Shown here piece by piece: positions 59,099 to 64,000 of a DNA stretch of 64,000 bases (position 1 is the stretch's first letter; each line of letters starts with the position of its first letter). The translations under genes were made by a program, and so were the position numbers. The notes below the pieces were generated by a model, which worked only from the letters and a program-made list of their open reading frames with translations, was not told where the DNA came from and made no database searches. The stretch lies in contig NZ_PISM01000022.1 of NCBI RefSeq assembly GCF_002929225.1, positions 62,001 through 126,000 of the forward strand, read 5' to 3'. The DNA comes from Stutzerimonas kunmingensis. Its GTDB lineage: Bacteria > Pseudomonadota > Gammaproteobacteria > Pseudomonadales > Pseudomonadaceae.

Positions 59099-61021
59099 AT
59101 GAACTCTCTCAAGGTCAGCCACAAACTGGCCCTTGGCTTCGCCGCCGTTCTGGCGCTGACCATCGCCGTCGCACTGATCGGTATCTATGGCATGGATGCA
59201 TTGATCTCTCGCAGCGACAAGGCGCAGAGCGCAGCCAAATTGCTCGACGAGGCCAATCGCATCCGTTACGCCCAGGTCAGCTTCGAGACCCGCGGCGATC
59301 CCCGTCATGTGGAAGTGGTCGAACAGTCCGTGGCCCGGGTTGTCGAGCTGGTGCAGGAGCAGAAGGCTGAATTCAGCGATCCGCAGGACCTGCAGCGCCT
59401 GGACGTCATCGCCAGTGAGGCCCAGCACTACCGCCAGCGCTTCCTTGAACTGGCCGGGCTCTGGGAGCGCAAGGTGAAGACGCGTAGCAGCTGGGTCGCG
59501 GCTGGCAACACGTCCGATGCACTGATCGCCGAGCTGGAGGCGCGCTGGGCCGGCACGCCGGACGCACCGGTCATGCATGAGGATCCGCGTAGCGCAGCCA
59601 TCGGCCTGCAGGCCGGTGAAGTCTCCAAGCACAACCGCATGGTGCGCTTCATGGTACGCGGCTACCTGATGACCGAGACCGAGCAGTCGCTGCAGCAATT
59701 GCAGCAACAGTTCAGCACGCTGCAAGCGGCGGTGGACAGGCTGGATGCCCAGCTGGCCGGTACCCCCGGCGTCGATCTGCAGCCTCTGCGTGACTCGGTG
59801 GCGACCTATATCCGCCAGTTCGGCCAGCTGCCGCCGATCGTCGCCGCCCAGGCGCAGGCGCGCGAAGAGATGCAGAGCATCTTCGACAGCATCTACCGCA
59901 ACACCAGCGAAATCGTGCAGACCCAGACCGACAAGCGCAGCGCCGAAGCCGGACAGAAAAAGGCGCTGCTGCTGGCAATCACGCTGCTGGCGGTGGCGCT
60001 GGGATCGCTGATCAGCTGGCTCATCGTGCGTCAGCTGACGCAACCGCTGGCCCAGGCCGTGGCGATCGCCGCGCGCATCGGTGCAGGCGACATGACCGAG
60101 CAGCCGCGGCAGCGGCGCAGCGACGAGTTTGGCCAGCTGCTCGATGCGCTGGACCGCACCCGTGACAATCTGCGTGACCTGATCGGCCGCATGAGCGGCA
60201 TCACCGGCCAGCTGGCCAGCGCGGCGGAGGAGCTTTCGGCGGTGACCGAACAGACTAGCGCGGGCATCCAGAGCCAGCGCCTGGAAACCGATCAGGTCGC
60301 CACCGCCATGCACGAGATGGCCGCGACCGTGCAGGAGGTGGCGCGCAATGCTGACGAGGCGTCCAGCGCCGCGCAGCATGCCGACCGCCAGGCGGCGCAG
60401 GGTGATGTGGTGGTGCAGCGGGCCCTGACGCAGATAGACCGCCTGTCCTCCCAGGTCGGGCTGTCGGCCGAGGCAATGGCGCAGCTGAACCAGGAAACGG
60501 CGGGTATCAGCACCGTGCTCACGGTGATCAACGGCATTGCCGAACAGACCAACCTGCTCGCCCTCAATGCCGCCATCGAGGCGGCCCGCGCTGGTGACGC
60601 CGGTCGCGGGTTCGCCGTGGTGGCCGACGAGGTGCGCGGCCTGGCGTTGCGCACCCAGCAGTCGACGGCGCAGATCGAGGAGCTGATCGGCAATCTGCAG
60701 AAGGGCGCGCTGCATGCCTCGTCGCTGATGGACAGCAGCCGCGGCCTGGCCGATGAGACGGTCAGGCTGGCGCGTGATGTCGGCGACGAGCTGCAGGCCA
60801 TTACCCGCACGATCTCGACCATCCAGGCGATGAACATGCAGATCGCTACGGCGTCGGAAGAGCAGAGTTCGGTGGCCGAAGACATCAACCGCAGCGTGCT
60901 CAGCGTGCGCGATGTGGCCGAGCAGTCGGCCGCGGCCGCGCAGCAGACCGCGGCCTCGACGGTGCAGCTGGCGCGACTGGGCAGCGAGCTGCAGGAGCTG
61001 ACCGCGCGCTTCCAGGTCTGA
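59099..61021 (+). CDS. Methyl-accepting chemotaxis protein, HBM-like sensor
   Basis: 640 residues. TM1 about 9-31, a ~255-residue all-helical periplasmic part, TM2 about 288-312, HAMP, and signalling hairpin [20 protein letters not shown]. The long helical sensor domain suggests a helical bimodular (HBM) receptor, a family that binds dicarboxylic TCA intermediates. It directly follows the malonate uptake genes, so malonate or another dicarboxylate is a possible attractant; that is inference. Confidence 0.85.
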   Translation: MNSLKVSHKLALGFAAVLALTIAVALIGIYGMDALISRSDKAQSAAKLLDEANRIRYAQVSFETRGDPRHVEVVEQSVARVVELVQEQKAEFSDPQDLQRLDVIASEAQHYRQRFLELAGLWERKVKTRSSWVAAGNTSDALIAELEARWAGTPDAPVMHEDPRSAAIGLQAGEVSKHNRMVRFMVRGYLMTETEQSLQQLQQQFSTLQAAVDRLDAQLAGTPGVDLQPLRDSVATYIRQFGQLPPIVAAQAQAREEMQSIFDSIYRNTSEIVQTQTDKRSAEAGQKKALLLAITLLAVALGSLISWLIVRQLTQPLAQAVAIAARIGAGDMTEQPRQRRSDEFGQLLDALDRTRDNLRDLIGRMSGITGQLASAAEELSAVTEQTSAGIQSQRLETDQVATAMHEMAATVQEVARNADEASSAAQHADRQAAQGDVVVQRALTQIDRLSSQVGLSAEAMAQLNQETAGISTVLTVINGIAEQTNLLALNAAIEAARAGDAGRGFAVVADEVRGLALRTQQSTAQIEELIGNLQKGALHASSLMDSSRGLADETVRLARDVGDELQAITRTISTIQAMNMQIATASEEQSSVAEDINRSVLSVRDVAEQSAAAAQQTAASTVQLARLGSELQELTARFQV

Positions 61022-61189
61022 AGCGATCCGCACAGCCGGTGCGGGGTGCGAGCTGCTGCGCCCTTCGCCCGGCCTCTCGTCTCCTCGGCCCAACGTCGGG
61101 GGTTACAGCGGTAGGTTTTTCTGGCAGGGTGTCTCTGCGATTGCGTGACGATTTGCCACAGCTGGCGGTCGACGCGAATCGATGTGATT

Positions 61190-61366
61190 GCGGGAGAGAC
61201 TGCCGCATGGCAGCGCCGAAGGAGCAACCGCCCCGGAAACTCTCAGGCAAAAGGACCGCTATCACTGCTGACACTCTGAAGAGCCGCCCGGTTTTCGTCG
61301 CCGGGCGCACCGAAGGAGCAAGCGAGCCGTCACGCGCTCGTGAATCTCTCAGGTCCAGAACAGAGG
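61190..61366 (+). ncRNA. Tandem glycine riboswitch
   Basis: Two glycine aptamers in tandem. Aptamer 1 (61190-61259) has GCGGGAGAGAC, CCGAAGGAGCAA and CTCTCAGGCAAAAGGACCGC. Aptamer 2 (about 61273-61366) has CTCTG (P1), CACCGAAGGAGCAAG and CTCTCAGGTCCAGAACAGAG. These are the classical conserved blocks. It lies upstream of a DadA-like gene. Confidence 0.93.
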
Positions 61367-61418
61367 GGGCGCCCGCCGCGCGTTGGGCGCACGGGCTATG
61401 ACCCCCTTGACGTTCTGG
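61355..61418 (+). promoter_or_regulatory. Predicted expression platform of the glycine riboswitch
   Basis: CCAGAAC (61355-61361, in the 3' part of aptamer 2) pairs perfectly with GTTCTGG (61412-61418), and GAGGGGG (61363-61369) pairs with CCCCCTT (61402-61408, one G-U), enclosing a GC-rich inner hairpin GCGCCC/GGGCGC. The 3' arm covers the start of the ribosome site GGAG (61417-61420). The pairing excludes aptamer 2 P1 (CTCTG/CAGAG), so glycine binding should free the ribosome site: a translational ON switch. Predicted by eye. Confidence 0.6.
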
Positions 61419-61428
61419 AGCGACAACA

Positions 61429-62688
61429 ATGAAAACAATCGCAGTCATCGGTGGCGGTATCACCGGCGTCACCACCGCCTATGCCCTGGCCAAGCGCGGC
61501 TTCTCCGTCACCCTGCTGGAAAAGCACCGCTACGCGGCGATGGAAACCTCGTTCGCCAACGGCGGCCAGCTGTCCGCCTCCAATGCCGAGGTCTGGAACC
61601 ACTGGTCGACCATCGTCAAGGGCCTCAAGTGGATGCTCAAGAGCGATGCGCCGCTGCTGGTCAATCCCAAGCCTAGTTGGCACAAGCTGTCCTGGTTCGC
61701 CGAGTTCATCGGCTCGATCCCCAACTACCGGCAGAACACCATCGAAACCGCACGCCTGGCCATCGCCGCGCGCGAGCACCTTTTTGCCTGGGCCGAGGCG
61801 GAAGGCATCGACTTCGACCTGAAGAAGAAGGGCATCCTGCACATCTACCGCGACAAGGCCGGCTTCGAGCATGCCGGGCTGGTCTCGCGCCTGCTTGCCG
61901 AAGGCGGCCTGCCGCGGCGCAGCGTGACGCCGGAAGAGATGCGCGCCATCGAGCCGACTTTGGCCGGCACCTACTACGGTGGCTACTTCACCGAGTGCGA
62001 CTCCACCGGCGACATCCACAAGTTCACCCATGGCCTGGCCATGGCGATCGAGCGCCTCGGCGTGCGTTGCCTGTATGGCGAGGACGTGCAGGCGGTGGCT
62101 ACCGACGGCAAGCGCGCGACCGTGACGCTGGGCGGCGTTGCCGGTGGCGAGCGTCTGGAGTTCGACGGCCTGGTGATCTGCGCCGGCACCGCCAGCCGTG
62201 GACTAGCCGCGCAGCTCGGCGACCGGGTGAACATCTATCCGGTCAAGGGCTATTCGATCACGGTCAACCTGGCCGACGAAGTCAGCCGTGCCTCGGCACC
62301 CATCGTCAGCCTGCTCGACGACGAGACCAAGCTGGTCAGCAGTCGCCTCGGTGATGATCGCTTCCGCGTCGCTGGCACCGCCGAGTTCAACGGCTACAAC
62401 CGCGACATCCGTGCCGATCGCATCCGCCCGCTGGTGGACTGGGTCAACCAGTGCTTCCCCGGCGTCAACACCCGCAGCGTAGTGCCCTGGGCCGGCCTGC
62501 GGCCGATGATGCCGAACATGATGCCCAAGGTCGGCCGCGGCAGCGCGCCATGCGTGTTCTACAACACCGGCCACGGCCACCTGGGCTGGACGCTGAGTGC
62601 AATCACCGCGGACATGGTCGGTGACGTCGTGGCGCAAAGCCTGGGCCGGCCGGCTCCGGTTGCGTCCGGGCAAACAGCCGTCGCATAA
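61429..62688 (+). CDS. DadA-like FAD-dependent amino-acid dehydrogenase
   Basis: 419 residues, the length of the DadA small-subunit family. The FAD motif GGGITG (7-12) leads, followed by LLEKHRYAAMETSFANGGQL, typical for D-amino-acid dehydrogenases, and a C-terminal GHGHLGWTLSA. It should oxidise a D-amino acid or glycine-like substrate and pass electrons to the chain. It is controlled by a glycine riboswitch, so glycine or a related compound is probably its substrate or signal. It lies between the chemoreceptor and mdcR and is not part of the malonate operon. Confidence 0.85.
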   Translation: MKTIAVIGGGITGVTTAYALAKRGFSVTLLEKHRYAAMETSFANGGQLSASNAEVWNHWSTIVKGLKWMLKSDAPLLVNPKPSWHKLSWFAEFIGSIPNYRQNTIETARLAIAAREHLFAWAEAEGIDFDLKKKGILHIYRDKAGFEHAGLVSRLLAEGGLPRRSVTPEEMRAIEPTLAGTYYGGYFTECDSTGDIHKFTHGLAMAIERLGVRCLYGEDVQAVATDGKRATVTLGGVAGGERLEFDGLVICAGTASRGLAAQLGDRVNIYPVKGYSITVNLADEVSRASAPIVSLLDDETKLVSSRLGDDRFRVAGTAEFNGYNRDIRADRIRPLVDWVNQCFPGVNTRSVVPWAGLRPMMPNMMPKVGRGSAPCVFYNTGHGHLGWTLSAITADMVGDVVAQSLGRPAPVASGQTAVA

Positions 62689-62700
62689 CGCAGTCGGCCG

Positions 62701-62929
62701 TAGGGTGGAAGACGGCGAAGCCTCTTCCACCGTTGCGGCGCCGGCTCTGCACCCACGGTGTGGCTACCTTCACGCTCGGCGCAGGCCGTGCTTTCCGGCG
62801 TGCGGTTTTGAGTGGCCGTATCGCGCTCGGCGTCGTTGCGAAAGACTGCGTGGATAAGCTTCGCGTTATCCATCCTACGTCGCCCAACACAGCGGTCGTA
62901 GGGTGGAAGACGGCGAAGCCTCTTCCACC
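62701..62929. repeat. Cluster of palindromic repeats
   Basis: Two near-identical copies of a GTGGAAGA / TCTTCCAC hairpin element (62701-62731 and 62899-62929; first part TAGGGTGGAAGACGGCGAAG) flank a GTGGATAA-family copy at 62850-62873. No gene crosses this interval. It lies between the convergent dadA-like gene and mdcR. Confidence 0.75.
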
Positions 62930-62986
62930 ACTGCGCCGCCCATCGAATCATCTTTCCGTCCCGCTCGGCCGCATGCGGACGCTGCT

Positions 62987-63904
62987 TCAACTCGGGTGTT
63001 TCAGGCTGTACATCCGGCATTCGGCGAGCAGCGCCAGTAGGTTGGGGTCGCGCTCCTTGGCCTTGAGGAATACCACGCCGATATGCTGCTGCAGGTGATA
63101 ACGCGCCTGCAGCGGGATCAGCCGCACCCGCGATTCGTAGACCATGCCCACGCGCCCCGGCAGCAGCGCGTAGCCGACCCCGGAATTGACCATGCTGAGC
63201 AGGGTGAAGATGTCGTTCACCTGCATCGCCACCTTCGGCTCGAAGCCCGCCAGCTGGAACACCCGGTTGCCGTCCTGGTGGGTGGCGAAGCCCTGCGACA
63301 GGGTGATGAAGGTGGCGTCGCGCAGGTCGCTGAGGTCCACCTCGCTCTGATTGGCGAAGGGCGAGTCGGCCGGCGCGGCGAGGAAGATGTCGTCGGAAAA
63401 CAGCTGCACCTGCGCGCAGTCCGGGTCTGCGACGCTTTCGTTGAGCGACACCAGAATGGCGTCCAGCTCCATGTTCTTCAGCTTGTAGAGCAGGTCGACG
63501 TTGGAGCCGAGGATCAGGTCGATGTTGAGTTCGCTGCGGCGCAGTTTCAGACCCATGATCAGCTGCGGCACGGTCTTCACCGTCAGCGAATACAGCGCGC
63601 CGAGCTTGAAACGCTCGGCCGAGAAGCCGGCGGCTTCGCGGGTCTGGCGCACCGTCTCGAGCACGTCCTTGACCAGCTGCTGGGCGCGCTCTTCCAGCAC
63701 GTAGGCGCTTTCCAGCGGGATCAGGTTGCGCCCCTCGTGCTTGAACAGCGGGCAGCGCAGCGCGCTTTCCAGGGAGTGGATGGCGCGGTGCACGCTGACG
63801 TTGCTGGTGTTCAGCTCCACCGCGGCCTTGCCCAGATTGCCGCTGCGCATGAAGGCCAGAAAAACTTCCAGCTTCTTCAGGGTCAGTTCTTCGTCGATCT
63901 GCAT
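62987..63904 (-). CDS. mdcR: LysR-family regulator, probable MdcR
   Basis: 305 residues. N-terminal winged helix (LTLKKLEVFLAFMRSGNLGK, NVSVHRAIHSLESALRCPLF), then the two-lobe ligand domain. In pseudomonads a LysR gene beside mdc activates malonate use; this one is convergent with the dadA-like gene and separated from mdc by two genes. Its operator may be the inverted repeats at 51477. The family is firm, the name is inference from linkage. Confidence 0.75.
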   Translation of the reverse strand: MQIDEELTLKKLEVFLAFMRSGNLGKAAVELNTSNVSVHRAIHSLESALRCPLFKHEGRNLIPLESAYVLEERAQQLVKDVLETVRQTREAAGFSAERFKLGALYSLTVKTVPQLIMGLKLRRSELNIDLILGSNVDLLYKLKNMELDAILVSLNESVADPDCAQVQLFSDDIFLAAPADSPFANQSEVDLSDLRDATFITLSQGFATHQDGNRVFQLAGFEPKVAMQVNDIFTLLSMVNSGVGYALLPGRVGMVYESRVRLIPLQARYHLQQHIGVVFLKAKERDPNLLALLAECRMYSLKHPS

Positions 63905-64000
63905 GGCTTCGGCTCCGCGGGCGGGTCGACGATTATGCCGGACGAGGGCGCACTGCGGCGCCTCACCAGCGCAGCAGGCGCGGCCCGAGGAGTGTACCGA

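Noticed and set aside
63963..64000. Possible C-terminal end of another minus-strand gene (GPRLLRW-stop)
   Set aside because: Only about 12 codons are in the window; too short to support.

Overview
The window is high-GC, densely coded gammaproteobacterial DNA that fits Pseudomonadaceae (Pseudomonas or Stutzerimonas type). The evidence is the gene content: a complete dmp-type phenol meta-cleavage operon with DmpR, a full phn C-P lyase operon, the mdc/mad malonate genes, and Pseudomonas-style palindromic repeats. The species cannot be fixed by eye.

Layout. 1-3.6 kb: tail of UDP-galactopyranose mutase, a GH1-like glycosidase, an ABC exporter and a KTSC protein, all on + and coupled. 3.7-10.8 kb: dodecin, a CPA1 antiporter, a flavin-dependent oxidoreductase, two paralogous lipoproteins, a lipoprotein peptidase and a two-gene ferritin-like operon. 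10.8-11.7 kb: no gene; two 225-bp inverted repeat arms around a 222-bp spacer. 11.7-15.2 kb: a TRAP-TAXI transporter (receptor, fused permease, DUF1850 protein). 15.6-16.3 kb: two small genes. 16.6-27.2 kb: phnCDEFGHIJKLMNP on the minus strand, with two PhnF-type palindromes and a candidate Pho box. 27.4-28.2 kb: a YdfG-like reductase.

28.3-40.9 kb (minus strand): dmpKLMNOPQBCDEFGHI plus a GlcG-like gene, turning phenol via catechol into pyruvate and acetyl-CoA. The operon has a perfect sigma-54 promoter and upstream DmpR-type sites. dmpR is divergent at 41.3-43.0 kb. Downstream of dmpR and codirectional with it lies a second copy of the same promoter layout (upstream sites, an IHF-consensus site, a perfect -24/-12 element). 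It faces an envelope transport module: a YCF48-type lipoprotein, an MMPL/RND transporter, a DUF1302 outer-membrane barrel and a DUF1329 protein, followed by an Aer-like PAS chemoreceptor. The first two module genes are broken, one by an in-frame stop and one by a frameshift. I read this as a phenol-responsive uptake, efflux or sensing module under DmpR that is decaying in this strain, and it is the most interesting part of the window.

51.5-59.1 kb (plus strand): mdcABCDEGH-madLM for malonate decarboxylation and uptake, ended by a terminator. Then come a chemoreceptor, a tandem glycine riboswitch controlling a DadA-like amino-acid dehydrogenase, repeats, and a LysR regulator (likely MdcR) on the opposite strand.
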